Source: Oscillospiraceae bacterium
GTDB taxonomy: Bacteria > Bacillota > Clostridia > Oscillospirales > Ruminococcaceae
Direction: 5' to 3'
Assembly: GCA_031285945.1 (NCBI GenBank)
Contig: JAITVF010000041.1
Span: forward strand, 1-6,961
Length of the DNA: 6,961 bases
Positions 1-6,631 of this stretch are shown in pieces (the stretch's first letter is position 1; the number at the start of each line of letters is the position of its first letter). A program made the translations under genes and the position numbers. The notes below the pieces were generated by a model that worked only from the letters and a program-made list of their open reading frames with translations, did no database searches and was not told the DNA's origin.

Positions 1-1373
1 CTTTCAACGAGGGCGGAGTCGTTTTTGTGTGGATGCACCAAAAGCTGAACGGCGAGCCCGTTCCCTCTGAGATTGCGCTGGTGCGAGTAAAGCGGGGGGA
101 CGGTTATATTGTCGCCGGATATACCCGTGACCTGCGCGAATACAAAAAGATGATGACCGAAATACGCCAGGTAGAAGCTGATCTGCGTCTGGCGCGTGAC
201 GCCGCCGAGGACAGCGCGCGCTCAAAAAGTGAATTCCTTGCCAACATGAGCCATGAAATCCGCACGCCTATGAACGCTATTCTGGGAATGCTACACCTGC
301 TACAGTCCAATAAGGATGACGCCCTTACCGCAAAGCAGTCTGACTATATCGGCAAGGCCGAGCAGTCGGCAAAGGCACTGTTGCGGATCATAAATGATAT
401 ATTGGATTTTTCTAAGATTGAGGCGGGCAAGCTGGAGATGGAATGTGTGCGTTTTTCGCTTTCTGACATTCTTCAGCAGATGACAGATATATTTGAGCAA
501 AGTATTTCAGATAAAGGGATTTCCTTTGATATCTTGGCTGCGCAAACTCTGCCGGAAAGTATGATGGGCGATCCGCTGCGCCTGGCGCAGGTGTTGATGA
601 ATCTTGTAAGCAATGCCGTCAAGTTCACAAAAAAAGGTAGCGTCTGCCTGTCGGTTTCAGAAAATTTTCGCAGAGAAAATAAAGTTATACTCCAGTTTTC
701 AGTCAAAGACACAGGCATTGGAATGGATGCGTTGCAGGTTAAGGAGCTTTTTGTTCCGTTCATGCAGGCCGACACCTCTACAACCCGCAGGTATGGCGGT
801 ACGGGGTTGGGATTGGCGATAAGCAAAAAACTGGTGAACATGATGCACGGAGAAATTTGGTGCGTAAGTGAACCGGGCCGGGGTACAGAGTTTTGCCTGA
901 CGGCAGAATTTGAATTGGCCGGCGCTAATCAGCAAGCCCGGCAGCAAATTACCGATCATGAACAGAATAAGGCCGACGCCCCCAGGAATGTTATGCATGT
1001 GAGGCCAATATTGCTGGCGGAAGACAATGAAATCAATCAGATCATTGCCGAGGAAATGCTTAAGCAGGAAGGATATACTGTCGATGTTGCGGGTAACGGA
1101 CAAGAAGCAATTGATAAACTGCTGTCGGGAGATTACGCGCTGGTATTGATGGATATCCAGATGCCTGTGATGGACGGCATCACCGCAACCCATGAGATAC
1201 GAAAAATCGATCGCTTTAAAAACATACCAATTATTGCCATGACTGCCCACGCTATGTCGGGCGACTTTGAGAAAAGTCTGCAAGCCGGCATGAATGACCA
1301 TGTTACAAAGCCGATAGAGCCCGAGCTGCTTTATAAGACCCTGGCAAAATGGATAAAAACGCAGGGCTCGTAA
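1..1373 (+). CDS. Hybrid sensor histidine kinase/response regulator, 5' truncated by the window edge
   Basis: This kinase autophosphorylates on His and passes phosphate to its own receiver domain. The frame is open to base 3, so the GTG at 27 is probably internal. Numbering residues from that GTG, 1-48 resemble the end of a PAS domain and 45-68 a short coiled linker. HisKA has the H box [14 protein letters not shown] with H76 as phospho-acceptor. The HATPase shows the N box NLVSNAVKF (192-200), DTGIG (228-232) and [13 protein letters not shown] (256-268). A linker near 297-325 leads to a receiver with acidic pocket E332-D333, phospho-Asp D376 in LMDIQMP, T406 and K428. No Hpt or DNA-binding output domain follows, so a separate phosphotransfer partner is inferred. 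The sensed signal and any membrane part lie off the left edge. The gene looks AT-richer than its neighbours. It converges with the next gene, leaving a 51-base gap. The family is certain; the specific pathway is unknown. Confidence 0.95.
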   Translation, partial: FNEGGVVFVWMHQKLNGEPVPSEIALVRVKRGDGYIVAGYTRDLREYKKMMTEIRQVEADLRLARDAAEDSARSKSEFLANMSHEIRTPMNAILGMLHLLQSNKDDALTAKQSDYIGKAEQSAKALLRIINDILDFSKIEAGKLEMECVRFSLSDILQQMTDIFEQSISDKGISFDILAAQTLPESMMGDPLRLAQVLMNLVSNAVKFTKKGSVCLSVSENFRRENKVILQFSVKDTGIGMDALQVKELFVPFMQADTSTTRRYGGTGLGLAISKKLVNMMHGEIWCVSEPGRGTEFCLTAEFELAGANQQARQQITDHEQNKADAPRNVMHVRPILLAEDNEINQIIAEEMLKQEGYTVDVAGNGQEAIDKLLSGDYALVLMDIQMPVMDGITATHEIRKIDRFKNIPIIAMTAHAMSGDFEKSLQAGMNDHVTKPIEPELLYKTLAKWIKTQGS

Positions 1374-1424
1374 GCATTCATGCTATCCGCCATAAAAAGC
1401 TATCGAGCCCATCGGGCAAAGGGC

Positions 1425-2105
1425 CTAGGCCCACGCCTCGCTGCCCAGCTTTCTCTGTAGCCGCGCAAGCTTTGCCCTTCTCTCACGCCAGTCGGGCAGA
1501 AAGCGCTCCACTATAGCCCAAAAACGGGGCGAATGATTCATTTCAGACAGATGCTCCAGCTCGTGGACTACCACGTAGTCAATGGCGTCGTCGTCGGCCA
1601 TGATGAGGCGCCAGGAAAAGTTAACGCTCTTTTTTCCCGAACAGCTTCCCCACCGGGTTTTCGCGCCGGTGATTCCGACCGCGGCGGGCTCTACTGACAT
1701 TAACAGCGCCCAATCGCGAGTGCGGCGCGTCAAATCCTGCTTCGCAAGCGTTTTTAAGAGCTGCGCGCAAGCCGCCTGTACTTCCTCCGGCGACAGGCCC
1801 GGCGGCAGGCGGAAGCTATTCCCGTCAAAGCCGGCGCCGGTTTCAGCCGCTTCGATGGGGAAGGAGCCGCCGCGAAATGAGACTGCGTCACCGTACGTAA
1901 GGGCGGCACGGGCGGCCTTACGCTCCGCCGCTTCGGCGAGCCGCTCCAGGATCCATCCTTCTTTCGATGCGACAAACCGCTCAACGTCGCGCTTAGGCAT
2001 ATTAACCGGAGCGCGAACCTCTACCGCGCCTCCGCGCACGTAAAGCGCAATTGTCCTGCGCCTTGAACGTATGAGCGTATAGGCGCCCTTAAATAGATTA
2101 TCCAT
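1425..2105 (-). CDS. YgjP/DUF45-family (SprT-like) zinc metallopeptidase
   Basis: A 226-residue protein of the YgjP-like (DUF45, PF01863) metal-dependent hydrolase family, whose usual length is about 220-240. The C-terminal half carries the diagnostic block: TRWGSCS at 150-156, then the zinc motif HELEH (H181, E182, H185) and the downstream EMNHS, whose H191 is the likely third zinc ligand. FLPDWRERR (202-210) also fits the family. The N-terminus (about 10-70) fits the family's beta-rich lead-in followed by a helix. No signal peptide or membrane segment is seen, so a cytoplasmic location is inferred. The ATG at 2105 has a good ribosome-binding site, AAGGAGAG at 2121-2114, with 8-base spacing. 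The gene lies 133 bases below the M23 gene on the same strand. That gap holds a hairpin, so co-transcription is uncertain. The cellular substrate of this family is not well established, and I assign none. Confidence 0.9.
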   Translation of the reverse strand: MDNLFKGAYTLIRSRRRTIALYVRGGAVEVRAPVNMPKRDVERFVASKEGWILERLAEAAERKAARAALTYGDAVSFRGGSFPIEAAETGAGFDGNSFRLPPGLSPEEVQAACAQLLKTLAKQDLTRRTRDWALLMSVEPAAVGITGAKTRWGSCSGKKSVNFSWRLIMADDDAIDYVVVHELEHLSEMNHSPRFWAIVERFLPDWRERRAKLARLQRKLGSEAWA

Positions 2106-2170
2106 GCTCGGCGCTCTCCTTTATCGTGATTTTGGCGAAAATATCAGTTTAAGCTTTTTTGCGGCAGAAA

Positions 2171-2199
2171 ACGCGCATGGCAGGGTACCCCATGCGCGT
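2171..2199 (-). terminator. Probable intrinsic terminator after the M23 gene
   Basis: A perfect 10-base-pair stem, ACGCGCATGG with CCATGCGCGT, encloses a 9-base loop. It lies 39 bases past the M23 stop codon. On the minus strand it is followed by TTTTCTG, a short and interrupted U-tract, so termination may be partial and allow read-through into the YgjP-like gene. On the plus strand the stem is followed by CTTTCGTCTT, so it could also act weakly in that direction. Confidence 0.55.
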
Positions 2200-2238
2200 C
2201 TTTCGTCTTGCCGGATCGCGATTAAGAATAAAGGCTTA

Positions 2239-4038
2239 CTAGCCGTAGTATCCGATAAAATCAGCGGGGTCAAGCACCTGGTTGTTGAAGCGGACCTCAA
2301 AGTGGAGGTGGTTTCCGGTGGAGTTGCCGGTACGGCCTACCAGGCCTATGACGTCGCCCTGCTTTACTTTATCACCTGCGGTCACGTACAGCAGGCTGCA
2401 ATGGGCGTAGTAGGTTGCGTAGCCGTCGCCGTGATCCAGGATGATATACCTGCCGTATCCCGTGCTGCCGTTAAGCGCCCGGACTACCACTCCCGCCCTG
2501 GAGGCGTATATAGGCGTGCCGGATGGTCTTGGGATATCTACGCCGGTGTGGTTGTAGTAGCCCCAAAGCCTGGTGCCGATCGAGCCGCCCTGGGTGGGCC
2601 ACATGAAGCCCCCGGCCGAAATGGGGGCGGTTTCGCTGTTGGCCGCCATCGCCTTGGGGTCGTGTATCCCCACCGTGACCACCTCGGTAACCGGCTCTTT
2701 TACAACACGGGTGGCGATAATTTCACGTTTGACCTCCACATTGTTGATTTTGTGGATCTTTGCGTTAACCTCGCGAACGCCGGGTACGCCGGGTTTTTCC
2801 ACGTCGTAATAGCCCTGCGCGTAAAGGCCGGTGGGAACCTCCTCGATATCGTAGGGGAATTCCTCCTCGTAAACGGTGGGGTAGATGTTAAGAACCTGCA
2901 AGAAGGGCTGAGCCTTTGAGAGAAGAAGCACATCCCCCTCGTATACGCCCTCTTCCTCGATTCCATCATTGAGGGCTATAATCGTGTCCTGGGGCACCCC
3001 GGTTTTGGAGGCGATAAGTGAGAGTGAATCGCCCGCCTCAACGGTATAGTATTCGTCCACGCTTTCGGTCTGGTAAAGTGTCTTGCGCATCTCGTCCATA
3101 TTCACTACCGAGGATTTTGGGTAAAGGCTTTGGCGGGTTACCGCAATGTCCTTTACAAATTCGACCTCCTCGCCTTTAACTCCGGTCGAATTATTTGTTC
3201 TTATAGCGGTAAGCTCGTCCAGGATTGCGCCCGAATCGGCCACGGCGCCGTAAAACTCGCCGTCGATATAAAGCCCAAAGCCCGGCGCCACCTCTCCGCC
3301 CGAGGCCTCCATCATGCTGGCGGCAAGGTCTGAGGGCTCGGTAAACCCTTCGCCTGGCTTGGGCTCGCGCAGCTTAAACCGGGGGGTTATCTCCCGGTAA
3401 AGGTCCTCGGATATGTAGAGGCCCCTGAGGATATCGGCGGCATACTCAAAATCAGACTCATACTGTATAAAACCGATAGGCGTATCGGTATCAGCGTAGT
3501 AAACGTCCAAGCCCACCACCTTGTTGAGCTGGGTTTCGATTGCGGTAAAAAGCACAAACACCATGGCCGCCGGAGCGGCATAGTTAAAGATTGTTCTAAA
3601 AATCGTAAAAAGCAGCCGAAGCCAGGAGGCGATAATTCTGCCATAGGCCTTAAAGGGGATTTTACCCTCCTCGCGGGCGCGGGCTATTATGGGCTCAACC
3701 TGCCGGCGAATCAGCCCGATGCGGATAAAGGGCGCGCGAATACGGGCCCATATTCGCCTGAATATATTGGCAAAATCGGCCAGAAACGCCTCGAGCCTCG
3801 CGTAGCTTCTGCCCCGAAGGCGGTTGAAGGAGCGCTTTGAGATTCGCCGGAAGCGATTGTTTCGCCTAAGCATGGTAACGCCAAGTATATACAGGTTCTT
3901 ATATATGAGCAGCACAACGAACGCAAGCAGGCCGGGCTTCTGCACCCCGCCGCCACGGCGGCTCGCGGTCTGCCGGGGCTGCTCGGCGCCACGGCGGCTT
4001 CTGTGAATTATTCTGGGCTCGCGGTTATCCCTGCGCAT
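2239..4038 (-). CDS. Membrane-anchored LysM-G5-M23 peptidoglycan endopeptidase
   Basis: A 599-residue cell-wall hydrolase predicted to cleave peptide bonds in peptidoglycan outside the membrane. In order: an Arg-rich tail (1-34), a hydrophobic stretch (35-57), a very basic segment (58-140), a second hydrophobic stretch (about 148-168) and a spacer with no motif I can name (170-325). Then come a LysM domain (about 329-374, YYTVEAGDSLSLIASKTGV), a G5-like region (about 375-457) and a C-terminal M23/LytM domain (about 478-599). M23 zinc ligands are H497 and D501 (NHTGVD) and H579 (GNHLHFE). H546 (YAHCS) and H577 are the probable catalytic histidines. All are present, so the enzyme should be active rather than an EnvC-like scaffold. 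The ATG at 4038 sits behind a G-rich site (AGGGGGGAA) and its own promoter. An internal ATG at residue 56 lacks a ribosome-binding site. A role in growth, division or sporulation cannot be decided here. Confidence 0.92.
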   Translation of the reverse strand: MRRDNREPRIIHRSRRGAEQPRQTASRRGGGVQKPGLLAFVVLLIYKNLYILGVTMLRRNNRFRRISKRSFNRLRGRSYARLEAFLADFANIFRRIWARIRAPFIRIGLIRRQVEPIIARAREEGKIPFKAYGRIIASWLRLLFTIFRTIFNYAAPAAMVFVLFTAIETQLNKVVGLDVYYADTDTPIGFIQYESDFEYAADILRGLYISEDLYREITPRFKLREPKPGEGFTEPSDLAASMMEASGGEVAPGFGLYIDGEFYGAVADSGAILDELTAIRTNNSTGVKGEEVEFVKDIAVTRQSLYPKSSVVNMDEMRKTLYQTESVDEYYTVEAGDSLSLIASKTGVPQDTIIALNDGIEEEGVYEGDVLLLSKAQPFLQVLNIYPTVYEEEFPYDIEEVPTGLYAQGYYDVEKPGVPGVREVNAKIHKINNVEVKREIIATRVVKEPVTEVVTVGIHDPKAMAANSETAPISAGGFMWPTQGGSIGTRLWGYYNHTGVDIPRPSGTPIYASRAGVVVRALNGSTGYGRYIILDHGDGYATYYAHCSLLYVTAGDKVKQGDVIGLVGRTGNSTGNHLHFEVRFNNQVLDPADFIGYYG

Positions 4039-4073
4039 GCTTTCCCCCCTACAACGTCGCCTAATACCTGTAT

Positions 4074-4102
4074 ATTATAACAAAATCAGGCATTGAAATC
4101 AA
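4074..4102 (-). promoter_or_regulatory. Sigma-A-type promoter for the M23 peptidase gene
   Basis: Reading the minus strand, TTGATT (4102-4097) and a perfect TATAAT (4079-4074) are separated by exactly 17 bases. The predicted start point is near 4067, giving a leader of about 29 bases before the ATG at 4038. It lies immediately beyond the thrS terminator, so the M23 gene should be transcribed independently of thrS. Confidence 0.8.
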
Positions 4103-4110
4103 CAGATGGC

Positions 4111-4147
4111 AAAAAAGGGGAAGAGCTCCCGCAGGAAGCCCTTCCCC
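4111..4147 (-). terminator. Strong intrinsic terminator of thrS
   Basis: On the minus strand the stem pairs GGGGAAG (4147-4141) with CTTCCCC (4123-4117). It continues inward through a G-U pair and GCTTCC/GGGAGC to a three-base loop (TGC), about 14 base pairs in all with two wobbles. TTTTTT (4116-4111) follows directly. This is a canonical Rho-independent terminator, 54 bases past the thrS stop codon. Confidence 0.92.
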
Positions 4148-4150
4148 GCC

Positions 4151-4195
4151 AGTGGTTTGACCGGCCAGAAATAAGAGCTGGCCGGGCAGACCACT
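4151..4195. repeat. Long imperfect inverted repeat between thrS stop and its terminator
   Basis: Arms of 18 bases (4151-4168 and 4178-4195) pair as AGTGGT/ACCACT and CCGGCCAG/CTGGCCGG around a 9-base loop. Two of the 18 positions are imperfect (T4157/G4189 and A4160/G4186). It lies entirely in the thrS 3' untranslated region and has no U-tract on either side, so it is not itself an intrinsic terminator. It could protect the mRNA 3' end, bind a protein or be a dispersed repeat; the sequence alone does not decide. Confidence 0.75.
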
Positions 4196-4201
4196 AGACT
4201 G

Positions 4202-6106
4202 TTACAGTGATTTTGTTTCCACGTCCAGGCAGGCCGCGGCTATAAAGTCGTCTACCCTTGCGCTGCCCTTGTCGCCGTCCCTGCGGGAGCGGACCGAAAC
4301 CTCGCCGGCTTCCATTTCCCGGTCGCCGATTACCAGCATATAGGGAGTTTTCTGGAGCTGAGCCTCGCGGATTTTGTAGCCCATCTTCTCGTTGCGGTCG
4401 TCTATGACTACTCGCAGGCCCTTTTCCTCGAGACGGGAGGCTACCCCCCTGGCGTAATCGAGCTGACGGTCGCCTATGGGGATAACGCAGACCTGCACGG
4501 GGGAAAGCCAGAGAGGAAAGGCCCCCGCGAACTGCTCAATTAATATGCCGATAAACCGCTCGATGCTGCCAAAGGCCACCCTGTGAATCATAACGGGGCG
4601 GTGCTTCTGGTTATCCGGCCCGGTGTACTCAAGGTCGAACCGCTCCGGCATCTGAAAATCGAGCTGAATGGTACCGCACTGCCAGGTTCTGCCAATGCAG
4701 TCGGTCAGGTGAAAATCAAGCTTGGGGCCGTAAAAAGCGCCGTCCCCCTCGTTTATAACAAAGTTGTAGCCCAGCTCGGTGATTGCCTCGCGCAGGGCCT
4801 CGGTCGCCGACTCCCAGTCCTCCTCGGCGCCCATGTGGTCCTCGGGCATGGTGGAAAGCTCAACGTGATACTCGAACCCGAAGGTTTTGTATATCTCGTC
4901 GATAAGCTGCGCCACGCCCTTTATCTCATCTTTGATCTGCTCTTTTGTCATAAAGATATGGGCGTCGTCCTGATTAAAGCACCGCACCCGCATAAGACCG
5001 TGGAGCGCGCCGGACATTTCGTGGCGGTGAACCAGCCCTACCTCCGCCATACGCAGGGGCAGGTCCTTGTAGGAGTGTGGCTTTTGCTTATATACAAGCA
5101 TACCGCCGGGGCAGTTCATGGGCTTTACGCAAAAGGTATCATCGTCTATCAGGGTGGTGTACATGTTGTTCTTGTAGTGGTCCCAGTGCCCGCTCTGGAG
5201 CCAGAGCTCTTTATTGAGAAGCACGGGGGTAGATATTTCCACATAGCCCCACCTGTGGTGAACCTCCCGCCAGTACTCCATAAGCAGGTTCTTAATAAGG
5301 GCTCCCTTAGGCAGGAAGAAGGGGAAGCCGGGCCCCTCCTCCAGAATGGTGAAGAGCTCTAGCTCCTTGCCCAGCTTGCGGTGATCGCGGCGCTTTGCCT
5401 CCTCAAGCATTTCAAGATGCTCGGCGAGCTGGCTCGCCTTTGGAAAGGCCGTGCCGTAAATGCGGCTCAGGGCTTTGTTGCTCTGGTCGCCCCGCCAGTA
5501 GGCCGCGTTGGTGGCGGTCAGCTTTATGGCCTTGATCTTTCCGGTATCGGTCAGATGGGGGCCGGCGCAAACGTCGGTGAAATCGTTCTGCCTGTAAAAG
5601 GATATCTCCTCCCCCTGCCCCGCGTGCTCAAGGATAAGCTCCCTTTTGTAGGGCTCGTCCTTCATGAGCTCGAGCGCCTCGTCGGCCGGCAGGGTGAAGC
5701 GCTCTATGGGTATGGCTTCCTTTACGATCCTTTGCATCTCGGCCTCGATCTTTTCGAGATCCTCGGGAACAAAGGGAGTCTTGGGGTCGAAGTCATAATA
5801 AAAGCCGCCGTCGATAGAGGGGCCTATGGCAAGCTTTGTGTCGGGATAAAGGCGCTTTACCGCCTGGGCCATGATGTGGGCGGCAGTGTGCCGAAAGGCT
5901 TTTTTGCCCGCCTCGTCGTCAAAGGTATAAAGGGTAAGGCTCGAGTCCTCGGTAAGCTCGTGGCGCAAATCCACATTAATACCGTTTACCTCCGCGCAGC
6001 AAAGAGCCCTCGCGAGCCCTCCGCTCAGCGATTCCGCCACCTCTGCTACCGTCGTGCCGGGCCGGTACTGCTTAACGCTTCCGTCCTTGAGCTTTATGCT
6101 TATCAC
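4202..6106 (-). CDS. thrS: Threonyl-tRNA synthetase
   Basis: This cytoplasmic class II synthetase charges tRNA-Thr with threonine using ATP. Counting from the GTG at 6106 it has 634 residues, the usual bacterial length. Domains: TGS (about 1-62); the editing domain with HTAAH (H73, H77) and C180 of DVCAGPH; the class II catalytic core; and the anticodon-binding domain (about 536-634). Zinc and threonine ligands are C332 (MNCPG), H383 (DDAHIF) and H508 (IHRVAFGS). Motif 2 is RHEMSGALHGL and motif 3 is HRVAFGSIERF. Both editing and synthetic sites are intact. An in-frame ATG at 6124 would add six residues (MQGCSK) but has no ribosome-binding site, whereas the GTG is preceded by AGGGGTG at 7 bases. 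VISIKLKDGS also aligns with the usual TGS start. Expression is governed by the T-box leader upstream, and a strong terminator ends the unit. Confidence 0.96.
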   Translation of the reverse strand: MISIKLKDGSVKQYRPGTTVAEVAESLSGGLARALCCAEVNGINVDLRHELTEDSSLTLYTFDDEAGKKAFRHTAAHIMAQAVKRLYPDTKLAIGPSIDGGFYYDFDPKTPFVPEDLEKIEAEMQRIVKEAIPIERFTLPADEALELMKDEPYKRELILEHAGQGEEISFYRQNDFTDVCAGPHLTDTGKIKAIKLTATNAAYWRGDQSNKALSRIYGTAFPKASQLAEHLEMLEEAKRRDHRKLGKELELFTILEEGPGFPFFLPKGALIKNLLMEYWREVHHRWGYVEISTPVLLNKELWLQSGHWDHYKNNMYTTLIDDDTFCVKPMNCPGGMLVYKQKPHSYKDLPLRMAEVGLVHRHEMSGALHGLMRVRCFNQDDAHIFMTKEQIKDEIKGVAQLIDEIYKTFGFEYHVELSTMPEDHMGAEEDWESATEALREAITELGYNFVINEGDGAFYGPKLDFHLTDCIGRTWQCGTIQLDFQMPERFDLEYTGPDNQKHRPVMIHRVAFGSIERFIGILIEQFAGAFPLWLSPVQVCVIPIGDRQLDYARGVASRLEEKGLRVVIDDRNEKMGYKIREAQLQKTPYMLVIGDREMEAGEVSVRSRRDGDKGSARVDDFIAAACLDVETKSL

Positions 6107-6113
6107 TTTACTA

Positions 6114-6120
6114 CACCCCT
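6114..6120 (-). promoter_or_regulatory. Ribosome-binding site that decides the thrS start (GTG 6106)
   Basis: AGGGGTG (6120-6114, minus strand) contains the GGTG core and lies 7 bases before the GTG at 6106-6104. It falls inside the six-codon extension that would begin at the ATG at 6124. That ATG is preceded by CAACGCAAAATAATC, which has no Shine-Dalgarno match. The GTG is therefore the better start. Confidence 0.7.
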
Positions 6121-6135
6121 GCATGATTATTTTGC

Positions 6136-6154
6136 GTTGCCGCCTGAGGGCAAC
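6136..6154 (-). other. Small hairpin between the T-box terminator and the thrS start
   Basis: GTTGCC (6154-6149) pairs perfectly with GGCAAC (6141-6136) around a seven-base loop. Its first bases overlap the end of the terminator U-tract. It would be present only in read-through thrS mRNA. It leaves the ribosome-binding site at 6120-6114 free, so it is more likely a mRNA 5'-end structure than a translational switch. Confidence 0.5.
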
Positions 6155-6191
6155 AAAAACGCCCCGCCCCGTAAAAATCCGGGACGAAGCG
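6152..6191 (-). terminator. T-box-controlled (conditional) terminator in the thrS leader
   Basis: On the minus strand CGCTTCGTCCCG (6191-6180) pairs along all 12 positions, three of them G-U, with CGGGGCGGGGCG (6171-6160). The loop is 8 bases, and TTTTTGTT follows. The left arm is shared with the antiterminator's 3' side, so the two folds exclude each other. Confidence 0.9.
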
Positions 6192-6412
6192 ATACGCTCC
6201 GCGGTTCCACCTGGATTGCGCCTGCCTTAAAAATCACGCGCCGCTCTGTATTCCTTAACGCGGAAAAACGGGGCGTTCCCGCTAAAAAAGCGTTGGCGCC
6301 CGCTCGGAGGCGGTGTCAAAAAATCCCGGCTCACAATGCCCGCTTTCAGCCAAAGGCCGGCATTCTCTATAATAAAAGCGTTGAGGGATATTTGATTCCT
6401 CGTCATCACGTT
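6152..6412 (-). ncRNA. T-box riboswitch (tRNA-Thr-sensing leader of thrS)
   Basis: This cis-acting leader senses uncharged tRNA-Thr and controls read-through into thrS. The T-box sequence AGGTGGAACCGCGG lies at 6212-6199. The antiterminator folds as CCAGG (6214-6210), bulge UGGAACC (6209-6203), GCGGAGCG (6202-6195), loop UAU, CGCUUCGU (6191-6184), CCCGG (6183-6179), with one A/C mismatch in the lower helix. UGGA would pair with a tRNA ending UCCA. Stem I is visible as GAGG/CCTC (6401-6398 with 6310-6307), ATCCC/GGGAT (6389-6385 with 6327-6323) and AATGCC/GGCATT (6364-6359 with 6340-6335). AGAGAA precedes the distal stem and GGCTG lies in the apical region. The specifier is read as ACC (6314-6312), a Thr codon; the overlapping ACA would also encode Thr. 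A stem II/III region with GCGGGAA and TTTCCGC follows. The 5' end is inferred from the promoter. Confidence 0.93.
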
Positions 6413-6418
6413 GGCAAC

Positions 6419-6447
6419 ATGTTATCACGAAACCGCGCCGATGTCAA
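6419..6447 (-). promoter_or_regulatory. Sigma-A-type promoter for the thrS T-box transcript
   Basis: A perfect TTGACA (6447-6442, minus strand) and TAACAT (6424-6419) are separated by 17 bases. The predicted start is near 6412, just before stem I of the T-box leader, which fits. The -10 overlaps an 8-base palindrome, AACATGTT (6416-6423). Confidence 0.78.
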
Positions 6448-6510
6448 CAGGGCGTGACCGATGTTTTTTGTGATGGAGCAAAAAAACGGGGGTAAACATG
6501 TTCTGTTATC

Positions 6511-6539
6511 TTGACATTTTTACCAAATTGTAATAAAAT
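6511..6539 (+). promoter_or_regulatory. Sigma-A-type promoter for rny
   Basis: A perfect TTGACA (6511-6516) and TAAAAT (6534-6539) are spaced by 17 bases, matching the consensus at 11 of 12 positions. The predicted start is near 6546, giving an untranslated leader of about 85 bases. It diverges from the thrS promoter, with 63 bases between the two -35 boxes. Confidence 0.85.
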
Positions 6540-6612
6540 AAACGGGGATACGCATCCGTCTGGCCTCGTATTTTTGGGGGCAGGCGCGTGGTACTTTGAA
6601 AATATAATAGAC

Positions 6613-6619
6613 AGGAGGT
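6613..6619 (+). promoter_or_regulatory. Ribosome-binding site for rny
   Basis: AGGAGGT is a full Shine-Dalgarno match lying 12 bases before the ATG at 6632. That is slightly long, but no alternative in-frame start lies closer, so the ATG is the supported start. Confidence 0.8.
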
Positions 6620-6631
6620 CAGAAGCGCAAA

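Noticed and set aside
1380..1424. Possible intrinsic terminator between the convergent kinase and YgjP-like genes
   Set aside because: The best minus-strand candidate (GGGCT/AGCTT followed by TTTA) has a five-pair stem with two wobbles. The other stems lack U-tracts.
2138..2166. Possible extended -10 promoter (TGATATTTT) for the YgjP-like gene
   Set aside because: The -35 position reads TGCCGC, a poor match, so it is too weak to annotate.
2104..2919. A plus-strand open frame of 271 codons opposite the M23 gene
   Set aside because: It is antisense to the conserved M23, G5 and LysM domains, and no recognisable protein motif is seen.
3711..3873. Alternative M23 start at the internal ATG (residue 56, base 3873)
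   Set aside because: No ribosome-binding site precedes it, while the ATG at 4038 has a G-rich site and a well-placed promoter. It is kept only as a possible test of the topology puzzle.
4583..6457. Long plus-strand open frames at 4583-5362 and 5381-6457 opposite thrS and its leader
   Set aside because: They are antisense to a certain thrS gene and its T-box, and resemble no family. Skewed codon use of thrS explains the lack of stops.
6603..6608. Perfect TATAAT just before the rny ribosome-binding site
   Set aside because: No -35 at the right spacing (6580-6585 is GCAGGC), and transcription would begin at the ribosome-binding site itself.
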